A stretch of 64,000 nucleotides of DNA from Streptomyces cinnamoneus (GTDB lineage: Bacteria; Actinomycetota; Actinomycetes; Streptomycetales; Streptomycetaceae), in contig NZ_PKFQ01000001.1 in NCBI RefSeq assembly GCF_002939475.1, positions 3,655,001 through 3,719,000 of the forward strand, in the 5' to 3' direction. This document shows positions 7,835-16,611 of this stretch, in pieces. The number at the start of each line of letters is the position of its first letter. Position 1 is the stretch's first letter. A program made the translations under genes and the position numbers. Below the pieces are notes generated by a model, which saw only the letters and a list, made by a program, of their open reading frames with translations, made no database searches and had not been told where the DNA came from.

Positions 7835-9340
7835 ATGACGGCGACGACCGCCGCCTCGCCGCACCGCAGCAGCGAGGAGAAACCGCACCGCAATCCCACC
7901 CGGTGGGTGGTCCTCGGCGTCATCTGCCTCGCGCAGCTGACCGTCCTGCTCGACAACACGGTCCTCACCGTCGCCATCCCCTCCCTCACCGAGGAGATGG
8001 GCGCGGCCACCGCCGACATCCAGTGGATGATCAACGCCTACTCGTTGGTCCAGGCCGGTCTGCTGCTCACCGCGGGCAGCGCCGCCGACCGCTACGGGCG
8101 CAAGAAGATGCTCGCGGCCGGTCTGGTGCTCTTCGGCCTCGGATCGCTCGCGGCCGCGATGTCGCAGACCACCGGTCAGCTGATCGCGGCCCGCGCGGGG
8201 ATGGGCGTGGGCGGCGCGCTGCTGATGACCACCACCCTCGCCGTCGTCGTCCAGGTCTTCGACGACGACGAGCGTCCCAAGGCCATCGGCCTGTGGGGGG
8301 CGGTCGGCTCCCTCGGCTTCGCCGCCGGGCCCCTCATCGGCGGGGCGCTGCTCAACCACTTCTGGTGGGGCTCGATCTTCCTGATAAACCTGCCGGTCGC
8401 CCTGTTCGGCCTGCTGGCCGTCCTCAAGTGGGTGCCCGAGTCGAAGAGCCCCAGCGGCGACCGCCCCGACCTGCTCGGTGCGCTGTTGTCCACCGTCGGC
8501 ATGACGGGCGTCGTCTTCGCGATCATCTCCGGCCCGGTCCACGGCTGGACCTCAGGCCGGGTGCTCGGCTCCGGCGTCGGCGGCGTGGCCGTGCTCGCGC
8601 TCTTCGCCCTGTGGGAGCGCCGCTGCCCGTACCCCATGCTCGACATGCACTTCTTCCGCAACAGCCGCTTCACCGGCGCCGTCGCGGGCGGCATCCTGGT
8701 GGCCTTCGGGATGGGCGGTTCGTTCTTCCTGCTCACCCAGCACCTGCAGCTGGTCCTGCACTACGACCCGCTGGAGACCGGTCTGCGCATGACGCCGCTG
8801 GCCCTGGTCATCGTCGTCCTCAACCTCACCGGCGTCGGCGCCCGGCTGCTGCCGAAGGTCGGCACCCCCGTGGCCATCGCGGGCGGCATGGGCCTGCTGG
8901 CCGCCGGCCTCGCGTCGATCGCGGTGCTGGGAGCCCACGCGTACGGCGGGATGCTGCTGGGCCTGATCCTCATGGGCGTCGGCATCTCCCTCTCCATGCC
9001 CGCCATGGCCAACGCGATCATGTCGGCGATCCCGCCGGAGAAGGCGGGCGTCGGCGCGGGCGTCAACGGCACGCTCCAGGAGTGCGGCAACGGACTGGGC
9101 GTCGCGGTGCTGGGCGCCGTGCTCAACTCGCGCTTCGCGGCGCTGCTCCCCGCGGTCGCCGCGGGGGCCGGGTCGCTGCCGGCGGCGCTGTCGAAGGCGG
9201 ACACGGCCGCGGAGCGCTCGGAGATCCAGGACGCCTTCGCCTCCGGCGTGCAGGCCAGCCAGCTGGTGGGCGCGGGGGCCGTGCTGGCCGGCGGCCTCCT
9301 GGCCGGGGCCCTGCTGTGGCGGGCGGAGCGCAAGCGGTAG
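7835..9340 (+). CDS. MFS drug exporter, DHA2 (EmrB/QacA) type
   Basis: A 501-residue transporter with 14 predicted helices. It has the MFS motif A loop (GSAADRYGRKKML) and motif C-like GSLGFAAGPLIGG; family members export drugs by proton antiport. The ATG at 7835 was chosen because AAGGGGGG lies 6-7 nt upstream. An earlier in-frame ATG at 7790 would put the operator inside the coding region. The neighbouring TetR gene and the operator make this a classic repressor-exporter unit. The substrate is unknown. Confidence 0.9.
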   Translation: MTATTAASPHRSSEEKPHRNPTRWVVLGVICLAQLTVLLDNTVLTVAIPSLTEEMGAATADIQWMINAYSLVQAGLLLTAGSAADRYGRKKMLAAGLVLFGLGSLAAAMSQTTGQLIAARAGMGVGGALLMTTTLAVVVQVFDDDERPKAIGLWGAVGSLGFAAGPLIGGALLNHFWWGSIFLINLPVALFGLLAVLKWVPESKSPSGDRPDLLGALLSTVGMTGVVFAIISGPVHGWTSGRVLGSGVGGVAVLALFALWERRCPYPMLDMHFFRNSRFTGAVAGGILVAFGMGGSFFLLTQHLQLVLHYDPLETGLRMTPLALVIVVLNLTGVGARLLPKVGTPVAIAGGMGLLAAGLASIAVLGAHAYGGMLLGLILMGVGISLSMPAMANAIMSAIPPEKAGVGAGVNGTLQECGNGLGVAVLGAVLNSRFAALLPAVAAGAGSLPAALSKADTAAERSEIQDAFASGVQASQLVGAGAVLAGGLLAGALLWRAERKR

Positions 9341-9357
9341 CAGGCACGGGTACGGTG

Positions 9358-9404
9358 CCGCGGCGGCCGGCCCGGGTCCACGGACCCCGGGCCGGCCGCC
9401 GCGG
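9358..9404 (+). terminator. Hairpin between MFS and tetR genes
   Basis: A very GC-rich stem of ~22 bp (CCGCGGCGGCCGGCCCGG with its complement CCGGGCCGGCCGCCGCGG, one bulge), no T-tract. Probable terminator of the MFS gene. Confidence 0.65.
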
Positions 9405-9468
9405 GCGGTCCGGGGCCGTCCCGTGGTTAGCATTCCAGGCAAGCAAGCAGCGAAAGGAAGTCCCCGCC

Positions 9469-10248
9469 ATGGCGAGCGGTGTTCGCGCGGACAGCTCCCG
9501 GGTCAGCGTCTGGCTCGACGGAGGAACCACTCCGAAGCGGAAAGCGGCGGCCGAGGGCGAGGCCGGGGAGGGTGCGCTCGACCGGGAGCGGATCGTGGCC
9601 GCCACCGTGCGGCTCCTCGACGCCGAGGGTCTGGCGAAGTTCTCGATGCGCCGCCTGGCGGCCGAGCTGGGCGTGACCGCCATGTCGGTCTACTGGTACG
9701 TCGCCAACAAGGACGACCTCCTCGAGTACGCCCTCGACCACGTGTGCGCCGGCATCGCCCTGCCCGACGCGGCGGACGAGAGCACCGACTGGCGCGAACA
9801 GCTGCGGGTCCTGGCGGCCGGGTACCGCCGGCAACTCCTGCGGCACCCGTGGGTGCCCCAGCTGCTGGGCCGCTACCTCAACATCGGCCCGAACGCGATG
9901 GAGTTCTCCAACGCCGTCATCGGGGTGATGCGGCGCACGGGCCTGCCGGACGAGTCGATGGCCGGCGCGCTGTCCGCGCTCTTCCAGTTCGTCTACGGCT
10001 TCACCAGCAGCGAGGTGCTCTACAACGAGAACTGCCGCAGGTCGGGCGTCAGCCAGGACGACCACTACCGCCAGACCCTGAAGACGATCGAGGAGCGCCC
10101 GGACTTCACCGAGAAGTACCGCGACGCGATGAAACTGGCGGAGTCCCGCTTCTCGATGAGCGTCGCCGACATGTTCGAGCGCGACTTCAGCGTCGCCGTG
10201 GACACCGTGATCGCCGGCATCGAGGCCATGCGGGACCGCGGCCGCTGA
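9469..10248 (+). CDS. TetR/AcrR-family repressor
   Basis: A 259-residue protein. The helix-turn-helix lies at residues ~42-90 (RERIVAATVRLLDAEGLAKF; MRRLAAELGVTAMSVYWYVA; NKDDLLEYALDHV). It is followed by an all-helical ligand-binding domain of the TetR_C (tetracycline repressor-like) type. An unusual ~40-residue basic/acidic extension precedes the HTH. The ATG at 9469 has AAAGGAAG upstream. It is downstream of the MFS gene on the same strand with a hairpin between them, so it may have its own promoter. It most likely represses the exporter through the operator at 7782-7823. Confidence 0.9.
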   Translation: MASGVRADSSRVSVWLDGGTTPKRKAAAEGEAGEGALDRERIVAATVRLLDAEGLAKFSMRRLAAELGVTAMSVYWYVANKDDLLEYALDHVCAGIALPDAADESTDWREQLRVLAAGYRRQLLRHPWVPQLLGRYLNIGPNAMEFSNAVIGVMRRTGLPDESMAGALSALFQFVYGFTSSEVLYNENCRRSGVSQDDHYRQTLKTIEERPDFTEKYRDAMKLAESRFSMSVADMFERDFSVAVDTVIAGIEAMRDRGR

Positions 10249-10370
10249 GCCGCGCGGGGACATGCGTGAGGCCCCGGTGCGGTGCGCCCAGGCCGTCCCT
10301 TGCCTTGAAGTCGCGCACCGTCACCGGGGCCGTGGCCCGGGACCCTTCCATGCCGTTCCGGTCCGGGCCT

Positions 10371-10418
10371 CCGGCCGGCCGGGGCGCCCTCCGCTCGTAG
10401 CGCCCCCCGGCCGGCCGG
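10371..10418. terminator. Bidirectional terminator between convergent tetR and MFS genes
   Basis: Stem CCGGCCGGCCGGGGCGC with GCGCCCCCCGGCCGGCCGG, 12-nt loop, directly between the stops of two convergent genes. A weaker repeat (GGCCCCGGTGCGGTGCGC with GCGCACCGTCACCGGGGCC) precedes it at about 10271-10333. Confidence 0.65.
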
Positions 10419-10424
10419 GGTCGT

Positions 10425-12071
10425 TCAGCCGGCCTGCCGGGCCGGCTCTCCGGCGTCCGCGGTGGCGGAGGCCGGGTCGGAGGCGGTGGCCCGCGGGGCA
10501 CCGTTGCCCTTGAGGGCGACCTCCTTGATGAAGAGCGTCACGATGAACGCGATCAGCGCGCACGGTGCCGCGTACAGGAACACGTCACCGATGCCGTGCC
10601 CGTAGGCGCTCTCCATGACGGTGCGGAGCGGCGCCGGCAGCTTGTCGAGGTCGGGGATGCCGCCCCCGCCCGCGCCGCCGTGGCCCATGGCCGCCGCGGC
10701 CTTCGGGCCGAGCGCGGTCAGGCCCTCCTTGACGTAGTCCGGCACCTTGTTGGCCAGCACCGCGCCGAGCGCGGAGACGCCGACCGCGCCGCCGAGGGAG
10801 CGGAAGAAGGTGACGACGGAGCTCGCGGCACCGAGGTCCTTCGGCTCGACCTGGTTCTGCGCGGCGAGGACCAGGTTCTGCATCATCATGCCGATGCCAA
10901 GGCCCGTGAGCGCCATGTAGACCGCCAGGTGCCAGTACGGGGTGTCGTACCGCATCGTGCCCAGCAGGCCGAGGCCCGCGGTGAGCAGCACGCCGCCGCT
11001 GAGCAGCCAGGCCTTCCAGCGGCCGGTCTTGGTGATGATCTGACCGGAGACCGTGGACGAGACGAACAGGCCGCCGATCATCGGGATGGTCAGCACGCCG
11101 GACATCGTCGGCGACTCGCCGCGCGCCAGCTGGAAGTACTGCGAGAAGAAGACCGTGCCGGCGAACATGGCGACGCCGACGAAGAGGCTCGCGAGCGAGG
11201 ACAGGGCGATCGTCTTGTTGCGGAACAGCCGCAGCGGGATGATCGGCTCGGCCGCCTTGGCCTCCGCCAGCAGGAACAGCGCGGCGAGCAGGACCGAGCC
11301 GCCGACCATCGCGTAGGTCTGCCAGGACAGCCAGTCGTAGTCCTTGCCGGCCCGGGTGACCCAGATCAGCAGCAGGGTCACGGAGGCGGTGATGAAGAAC
11401 GCGCCGAGCCAGTCGACCTTGACGTTCCGCTTCACCACGGGCAGCTTCAGCGTCTTCTGGAGGACGATGAGCGCGATGATCGCGAAGGGCACGCCGACGT
11501 AGAAGCACCAGCGCCAGCCGAGCCAGTCGGTGTCGGTGATGACGCCGCCGAGGAGGGGGCCGCCGACGGTGGCAACGGCGAAGGTGGCGCCGAGGTAACC
11601 GCTGTAGCGCCCGCGCTCACGCGGGGAGATCATCGCGGCCATGACGATCTGGGCCAGGGCGGAGAGACCGCCCACGCCTATGCCCTGGACCACGCGGCAC
11701 GCGATGAGCATGCTGGTGTTCTGGGAGAGGCCGGCGACGATCGAGCCGGCGACGTAGACGACGAGGGCTATCTGGACCAGCAGCTTCTTGCTGAAGAGGT
11801 CCGACAGCTTGCCCCAGAGGGGGGTGGACGCGGTCATCGCCAGCAGCGAGGCCGTGACGACCCAGGTGTAGGAGGACTGGCTGCCGTGGAGGTCGTGGAT
11901 GATCTCGGGCAGCGCGTTGGAGACGATCGTGGACGACAGGATCGCCACGAACATGCCGAGCAGCAGGCCGGAGAGCGCCTCCATGATCTGACGGTGCGAC
12001 ATGGGCGCCGCTTCGGTGGATGCCGAGGCTCCGGAGGCGTCCCGCACACCTGCTGGTGTGGACTTGGCCAT
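10425..12071 (-). CDS. MFS drug exporter, DHA2 type (14 TM)
   Basis: A 548-residue transporter with 14 helices. Motif A is WGKLSDLFSKKLL and the motif C region is ATVGGPLLGGVITD. Residues ~455-480 form a Gly-rich loop (AAAAMGHGGAGGGGIPDL) before the final helix. It resembles EmrB/LfrA-type multidrug pumps of Streptomyces. The start ATG at 12071 has GAAGGGAAG upstream. It is 17 bp downstream of the marR gene on the same strand, so the two form an operon controlled by the MarR protein. Confidence 0.9.
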   Translation of the reverse strand: MAKSTPAGVRDASGASASTEAAPMSHRQIMEALSGLLLGMFVAILSSTIVSNALPEIIHDLHGSQSSYTWVVTASLLAMTASTPLWGKLSDLFSKKLLVQIALVVYVAGSIVAGLSQNTSMLIACRVVQGIGVGGLSALAQIVMAAMISPRERGRYSGYLGATFAVATVGGPLLGGVITDTDWLGWRWCFYVGVPFAIIALIVLQKTLKLPVVKRNVKVDWLGAFFITASVTLLLIWVTRAGKDYDWLSWQTYAMVGGSVLLAALFLLAEAKAAEPIIPLRLFRNKTIALSSLASLFVGVAMFAGTVFFSQYFQLARGESPTMSGVLTIPMIGGLFVSSTVSGQIITKTGRWKAWLLSGGVLLTAGLGLLGTMRYDTPYWHLAVYMALTGLGIGMMMQNLVLAAQNQVEPKDLGAASSVVTFFRSLGGAVGVSALGAVLANKVPDYVKEGLTALGPKAAAAMGHGGAGGGGIPDLDKLPAPLRTVMESAYGHGIGDVFLYAAPCALIAFIVTLFIKEVALKGNGAPRATASDPASATADAGEPARQAG

Positions 12072-12088
12072 GGACTTCCCTTCTCGGT

Positions 12089-12562
12089 TCAGACGGGTGT
12101 ACGGGTTGAGGTGGTGGGGGAGGGCGTACGGGGCCGGCAGTCGCCGAAGCTCTCGCGGAGCCGCCGCATCAGGCCGATGAGGTGGCCGACGTCGTCGTCG
12201 GACCAGTCCCGCAGGCAGGAGGCGAGCGCGTCGGTGTAGCGCTCGGAGACCTCGTCCAGCAGCTTTGAGCCGCTCGGGGTCAGGCTCAGCAGCCGGGACC
12301 GCTTGTCGAGGGGGTCGGGCTGCCGGTCGATCCAGCCGCGCTCGGTGGCGTAGGCGACGTGCCGGCTCGTGACCGAGGCGTCGATGGCCAGCAGCTCGCC
12401 GAGCCGGCTCATGCGCATCTCGCCGTGCTGCCTGAGCAGGTTGAGCATGATGGCGGTGGCCGGGGAGCAGTCCTGGGGGAGCGCCCGGCTGAGGCCGCGC
12501 TTGACCGCGCCGATCGCGCTGAGCTGGCGGGCCAGCTCTTCGTACTGCTCCTGTGCGGCCAT
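12089..12562 (-). CDS. MarR-family transcriptional regulator
   Basis: A 157-residue winged-helix regulator. The recognition region is at residues ~60-85 (MRMSRLGELLAIDASVTSRH). The wing carries the signature DPLDKRSRLLSLTPSG, matching the MarR DxRxxxxxLT pattern. The start is the ATG at 12562 after AGGGAACCC; longer in-frame starts would cross the palindromic promoter region. It is first gene of the operon with the MFS exporter and probably autoregulated through the repeats at 12599-12634. Confidence 0.9.
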   Translation of the reverse strand: MAAQEQYEELARQLSAIGAVKRGLSRALPQDCSPATAIMLNLLRQHGEMRMSRLGELLAIDASVTSRHVAYATERGWIDRQPDPLDKRSRLLSLTPSGSKLLDEVSERYTDALASCLRDWSDDDVGHLIGLMRRLRESFGDCRPRTPSPTTSTRTPV

Positions 12563-12598
12563 GGGTTCCCTCGGCTCCCGATCCGGTCGTGGATTTTT

Positions 12599-12634
12599 GG
12601 TTGCTTGGAGCAACCTTACGAAAGGTTGGTTGCT
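12599..12634. promoter_or_regulatory. Overlapping MarR-type operators
   Basis: Two interlocked palindromes: GGTTGCT-TGG-AGCAACC (12599-12615) and AACCTT-ACGA-AAGGTT (12612-12627). A third GGTTGCT half-site follows (12628-12634). They sit 37-72 bp upstream of the MarR start codon, which suits an autorepressor. Confidence 0.65.
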
Positions 12635-12751
12635 GAAGGCAAACGAAAATCCTACAAATCGGGTAAAGGAACCCTCAAGGGTTCCTCGGGTGGCCGTAAA
12701 GCGGTGGCCCCGCGCCCAAGGCGGCACGGCCTTTCGCTAGGGTCCTGGCCC

Positions 12752-12976
12752 ATGGCCAACCCCCATCAGCAGAGCCCCGAGGGCGCTTACGACCCGGCGG
12801 GCAACACCCAGATGTTCCGAGCCTTCGTCGACGAGGGCCCGACCGGGCGGCGGACGCCCGCCGCCCCCGCCTCGTCGCGGGCCCGCGCGAGCTCCGGACC
12901 GCGCCCCGGCATGATCATCGGCGTGATCGTCGCGCTCGCGGTGGTCGCGGGCGCGGTCTGGCTGGCGCTGGGCTGA
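12752..12976 (+). CDS. Small single-span membrane protein, conserved in Streptomyces-type genomes
   Basis: A 74-residue protein with a polar, disordered N-terminus (MANPHQQSPEGAYDPAGNTQ) and one C-terminal helix (MIIGVIVALAVVAGAVWLAL). It is a tail-anchored-like layout with the N-terminus probably cytoplasmic. A TAGGGT -10-like hexamer lies ~15 bp upstream of the ATG, so the leader is very short. No function can be assigned. Confidence 0.75.
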   Translation: MANPHQQSPEGAYDPAGNTQMFRAFVDEGPTGRRTPAAPASSRARASSGPRPGMIIGVIVALAVVAGAVWLALG

Positions 12977-13030
12977 TCCGGGAGCGATCCCGTACCGGGC
13001 GTGCCCGCCCGGCGTCACGGCGCGCGAACG

Positions 13031-13816
13031 TCACTTCCACTCCACCGAGACGTCGCGCGTCTCCACCCGCATGCCCAGGGGCACGCGCCACGCGTCGACG
13101 CAGACCGTCCAGTCGTACTCGACGGCCTGCCGCGGCGGCAGCGGGGCCGGCAGCGGACGGGTGGTGGTGACCGTCGCCCAGTCGGTGCCGAGCATCCCGA
13201 GGACGTGGGTGCCGAGGGTGACGGTCGCCTCGGTCACGGGGCGCCCGCCGGTGTTGGCGAACGTGAGGGAGACGCGCTCGCACCAGCGCCGGCCGTCCGG
13301 CTCCCGGCGCGGCTCGCTCACGTAGAGCTCGGCCGGTCCGGCCGAGGGCGCGGGCGTGCCCGGCACCGCCGGGCCCGGGCCGCCCGGGGCCGTGGGTGCG
13401 CCCCTCCCGGCGCCGGGTGTCGGCGCGGGGCGCGCGGGCTTCGCGGCGCGTCGCGGCGCGCCCGAGGACGGGGCGCTGCCGCCGGTGTGGTCCGTGCGGC
13501 CGCTCGTGGCGGCGGACGGCGGTGATCCGGTCGTCGCCGTGGTGCCGGGAGTGGGTGCGGTGGTCCGCGGGGCCGGGGTGGTGCGCGGTGTCGCGGAGGG
13601 CGTCCCGCCGGGGCCCTCCAGCGGCACGTACTCCACGGCCCCGGTCGGCCGGACCGTTTCGCCTGCCGGTCGGGGCGCGCCGGGGCCGGCGGCTCCCGTG
13701 GCGACATAGCCCTCGCGGTGGCTGCCGCCGCAGCCCGTCGCGAACGCCGCGAGCGCTCCCAGACCCAGCGAGCAGAGCGCGGTCGCCGAGGCGGAGACGA
13801 GCGTCTTCCGTCGCAT
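13031..13816 (-). CDS. Putative secreted lipoprotein
   Basis: A 261-residue protein with a lipoprotein signal (LGLGALAAFATGC, lipobox ending in Cys at ~29). A low-complexity Pro/Thr/Gly/Ala linker of ~120 residues (repeated TTPAPRT, PTPGTT) follows. The compact C-terminal domain of ~95 residues has two cysteines (WCERVSLTFANTGG; YDWTVCVDAWRVPLG) and looks like a beta-sandwich, possibly a cellulose-binding-like or adhesive fold, but no family is recognised with confidence. It lies downstream of sigN on the same strand with a 69-bp gap. Confidence 0.75.
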   Translation of the reverse strand: MRRKTLVSASATALCSLGLGALAAFATGCGGSHREGYVATGAAGPGAPRPAGETVRPTGAVEYVPLEGPGGTPSATPRTTPAPRTTAPTPGTTATTGSPPSAATSGRTDHTGGSAPSSGAPRRAAKPARPAPTPGAGRGAPTAPGGPGPAVPGTPAPSAGPAELYVSEPRREPDGRRWCERVSLTFANTGGRPVTEATVTLGTHVLGMLGTDWATVTTTRPLPAPLPPRQAVEYDWTVCVDAWRVPLGMRVETRDVSVEWK

Positions 13817-13885
13817 CGGCCCAGTGTGGCTGACGGATCGTCAGGTGTACACCGTCCGTGCGCCCCCCGGCCGCCGGGCGTCCCG

Positions 13886-14719
13886 TCAGTCGGAGATGAG
13901 CCCCTCGCGCAGCTGCGCCAGCGTGCGGGTCAGCAGCCGGGAGACGTGCATCTGCGAGATGCCGACCTCCTCGCCGATCTGCGACTGGGTCATGTTGGCG
14001 AAGAACCGCAGCATGATGATCTGCCGCTCGCGCGGCGGCAGCTTGGCCAGCAGGGGCTTGAGGGACTCGCGGTACTCCACGCCTTCGAGCGCCGTGTCCT
14101 CGTACCCCAGCCGGTCGGCCAGCGAGCCCTCGCCGCCGTCGTCCTCGGGGGACGGCGAGTCGAGCGAGCTGGCGGTGTAGGCGTTGCCCACGGCCAGGCC
14201 GTCGACGACGTCCTCCTCCGAGACGCCCAGGCACAGGGCGAGTTCGGGCACGGTCGGCGAGCGGTCGAGCTTCTGGGCCAGCTCGTCGCTCGCCTTGGTC
14301 AGGGCCAGGCGCAGCTCCTGGAGGCGGCGCGGGACGCGCACGGACCAGCTGGTGTCCCGGAAAAAGCGTTTGATCTCACCGACGACGGTCGGCATCGCGA
14401 ACGTCGGGAACTCCACGCCCCGTTCGCAGTCGAACCGGTCGATCGCCTTGATCAGGCCGATCGTGCCGACCTGGACGATGTCCTCCATCGGCTCGTTGCG
14501 GCTGCGGAACCTGGCCGCCGCGTAGCGCACGAGAGGGAGGTTGAGCTCGATGAGGGTGTCGCGGACGTACGTACGCTCGGCGCTGTCCCGCTCAAGCGTG
14601 GCCAGCCGCAGGAAGAGGGAGCGGGAGAGGGTGCGGGTGTCGATGGCTTCGCAGTCGTCGAGCACGGTGTGCGGTGCGTCGTTGGCGAGCACCTTCGCGC
14701 TGCCCAGGTCTACGGACAT
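13886..14719 (-). CDS. sigN: SigB/SigF-subfamily sigma factor, SigN-like
   Basis: A 277-residue group 3 sigma factor. Region 2 is at residues ~55-125 ([55 protein letters not shown]). Region 3 includes VRVPRRLQELRLAL, and region 4 has [21 protein letters not shown]. It directs RNA polymerase to stress or developmental promoters. The ATG at 14719 follows AAGGGGGTGGC. It lies downstream of a close paralogue (sigF-like) on the same strand, and the order sigN-sigF near upp and tadA matches the Streptomyces coelicolor arrangement, which is why the symbol is given. A stress-type promoter lies upstream. Confidence 0.85.
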   Translation of the reverse strand: MSVDLGSAKVLANDAPHTVLDDCEAIDTRTLSRSLFLRLATLERDSAERTYVRDTLIELNLPLVRYAAARFRSRNEPMEDIVQVGTIGLIKAIDRFDCERGVEFPTFAMPTVVGEIKRFFRDTSWSVRVPRRLQELRLALTKASDELAQKLDRSPTVPELALCLGVSEEDVVDGLAVGNAYTASSLDSPSPEDDGGEGSLADRLGYEDTALEGVEYRESLKPLLAKLPPRERQIIMLRFFANMTQSQIGEEVGISQMHVSRLLTRTLAQLREGLISD

Positions 14720-14799
14720 GCCACCCCCTTGAGGTCGCGGACGGGTTCGCAGCGGTCACCCCGGTCGAGGGTACGGCCGGGGGGCTGCGCCTCCACCTG

Positions 14800-14826
14800 A
14801 ATACCGGAGGCTGCGCTGTGGCAAAC
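14800..14826 (-). promoter_or_regulatory. Candidate SigB-type promoter of sigN
   Basis: On the minus strand, GTTTGC (14826-14821) and GGTATT (14805-14800) are spaced 15 nt apart. They match the stress-sigma consensus GTTT-N14-16-GGGTAT/C. The start codon is about 80 bp downstream. Autoregulation by SigN or activation by the neighbouring SigF-like factor is plausible. Confidence 0.45.
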
Positions 14827-14921
14827 GCAGTTCCAGCAGAATGTCACATGTCGGCAACACGCTGTAGCGTCAAGTCGACTTATCTTCCCCATGACCTCGG
14901 GGCGGGTGTCACCCGGAAGGG

Positions 14922-15878
14922 TTAAGCATCGATTCGATTTGCGGAACGCAGACGGGCGAAGCTTCGTGAGAGTAGCCGGGACACATGCATCTGCGACACC
15001 CCCAGCTCCGCGCTGATCTGCGACTGCGTCAAATTGCTGTAGTAGCGCAGCAGAAGGATGCGCTGTTCCCGCTCTGGAAGCTGGACGAGCAGGTGGCGCA
15101 CGAGGTCGCGGTGCTCCACCCCGGCCAGCGCGGGGTCCTCGTAGCCGAGCCGGTCCAGCAGGCCGGGCAGGCCGTCGCCCTCCTGGGCGGCCTCCAGCGA
15201 GGTGGCGTGGTACGAGCGGCCCGCCTCGATGCAGGCCAGCACCTCGTCCTCGGCGATTTTCAGCCGGTCGGCGATCTCGGCGGTGGTGGGCGAGCGGCCG
15301 TGCAGCACGGTCAGGTCCTCGGTGGCGCCGTTGACCTGCACCCACAGCTCGTGGAGGCGGCGCGGGACATGGACCGTGCGGACGTTGTCGCGGAAGTAGC
15401 GCTTGATCTCCCCGACCACGGTGGGCATGGCGAAGGTCGGGAACTGCACCCCGCGGTCGGGGTCGAAGCGGTCGATGGCGTTGATGAGGCCGATGGTGCC
15501 CACCTGGACCACGTCCTCCATCGGCTCGTTGCGGCTGCGAAAGCGCGCCGCGGCGTACCGGACGAGGGGGAGGTTGGCTTCGATCAGGGCGGCGCGCACG
15601 CGGGCGTGCTCGGGCGTGCCGGGCTCCAGGGTGGCGAACTTCTTGAACAGCACCTGGGTGAGGGCCCGGGCGTCGGCGCCCCGGCTCTCCCGGGTGGAGG
15701 GCGGTGCGGCGGGCTCGCCGGGCTCCTCGGGGCCCTCGTGGCGCTCGTGGTCCCCGGGGGTCGCCCGGTCCTCGTGGCCGGCCCGGCGGGGCTGCTCGTC
15801 GGACGCTTCGGTCGGGTCCGCCTCGTCGGTGGGCTTGTCGCGCCGGAGGGGGGCTTCGGGCGCAGTACGGGCCGGCAC
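14922..15878 (-). CDS. sigF: SigB/SigF-subfamily sigma factor, SigF-like
   Basis: A 318-residue sigma factor. It has a ~95-residue acidic, disordered N-terminal extension, then region 2 ([60 protein letters not shown]). Region 4 HTH is [20 protein letters not shown]. SigF of Streptomyces is a late, sporulation-specific factor, and this order and sequence match it. The start is placed at GTG 15878, 8 nt after AAAAAAGGG; GTGs at 15884 and 15887 are too close to that site. A 203-bp gap separates it from sigN. Confidence 0.87.
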   Translation of the reverse strand: MPARTAPEAPLRRDKPTDEADPTEASDEQPRRAGHEDRATPGDHERHEGPEEPGEPAAPPSTRESRGADARALTQVLFKKFATLEPGTPEHARVRAALIEANLPLVRYAAARFRSRNEPMEDVVQVGTIGLINAIDRFDPDRGVQFPTFAMPTVVGEIKRYFRDNVRTVHVPRRLHELWVQVNGATEDLTVLHGRSPTTAEIADRLKIAEDEVLACIEAGRSYHATSLEAAQEGDGLPGLLDRLGYEDPALAGVEHRDLVRHLLVQLPEREQRILLLRYYSNLTQSQISAELGVSQMHVSRLLSRSFARLRSANRIDA

Positions 15879-16091
15879 GGTCACCACCCTTTTTTGGTCA
15901 ACTCATCGGGCAAAAGCGGTCATAGCATCACAAGACATGTCCGCTGTAGCAAGCACCTCGGGTTGGCCGTGTTGACGACGGAAACCGCCCCCCACCGAGG
16001 TGGTGAGGGGCGGTGAAAGGCATGGCCGCGCGGGCCTGCGGCGGTGTGTCGGGCGGCCCGGGCGCCGCGCTGCGGCGGGCGCCGGATGTCG

Positions 16092-16385
16092 TCAGAACGG
16101 GTAGTCGGCGATGACCCAGGTGGCGAATTCGCGCCACTGGCCGACGCCCGCCTGGTGGGCGGGGTGGTCCAGGTACCGCTGGAGCGCGTCGGTGTCCTCG
16201 ACGGAGCAGTTGATGGCGTAGTCGTAGGCGATCGGCCGGTCCGAGATGTTCCAGGCGCACTCCCACGAGCGCAGCTCGGGGATGGCCTTCTCCAGCTCCT
16301 CGAACGCCCGCACGCCCGCGACCACGCGCGGGTCGTCGCGCTCGACGCCCTCGTTGAGCTTGAACAGGACGAGGTGGCGAATCAC
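16092..16385 (-). CDS. Dabb-family (stress-responsive A/B barrel) protein
   Basis: A 97-residue protein with the ferredoxin-like Dabb signature: N-terminal IRHLVLFKLNEGV, central SWECAWNISDRPIAYDYAIN, and DALQRYLDHPAHQAGVG. Members are small dimeric alpha/beta barrels, some with hydrolase or aromatase roles; the substrate here is unknown. The ATG at 16385 is preceded by GAAGAGGGCA. The tiny membrane gene 62 bp upstream on the same strand may be co-transcribed. Confidence 0.82.
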   Translation of the reverse strand: MIRHLVLFKLNEGVERDDPRVVAGVRAFEELEKAIPELRSWECAWNISDRPIAYDYAINCSVEDTDALQRYLDHPAHQAGVGQWREFATWVIADYPF

Positions 16386-16446
16386 AGGCTGCCCTCTTCG
16401 CTTTGCAGGCTCGGCTCCGGCTCTCCCGGCGGAGCGCCGGCCCGGT

Positions 16447-16611
16447 TCAGTTGATCAGCTGGGTCATGAACTCGCCGATGTTCTTGGCGGCGTCCGAGAT
16501 CCCCTCGAAGCCTATCTGGACGAGTTCGGCCGACCGGGCGGGGGAGTGGATGATCGTGTAGGCCACGAAGATGCCGAGTCCCCACAGCACGACCTTTTTC
16601 GTCTGGACCAT
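16447..16611 (-). CDS. 54-residue membrane protein
   Basis: A small gene read directly from the sequence. The protein starts MVQTKKVVLWGLGIFVAYTI and ends AAKNIGEFMTQLIN. One N-terminal hydrophobic helix follows a short basic start; the remainder is amphipathic. The ATG at 16611 has AGGGGAGGCA about 9 nt upstream, a very good ribosome site, which supports a real gene. The function is unknown. Confidence 0.72.
   Translation of the reverse strand: MVQTKKVVLWGLGIFVAYTIIHSPARSAELVQIGFEGISDAAKNIGEFMTQLIN

Noticed and set aside
5720-8542. 940-codon open frame on the minus strand across the GT39 and MFS genes
   Set aside because: It spans two good genes and the operator, has no ribosome site and a His/Arg/Gln-rich shadow composition.
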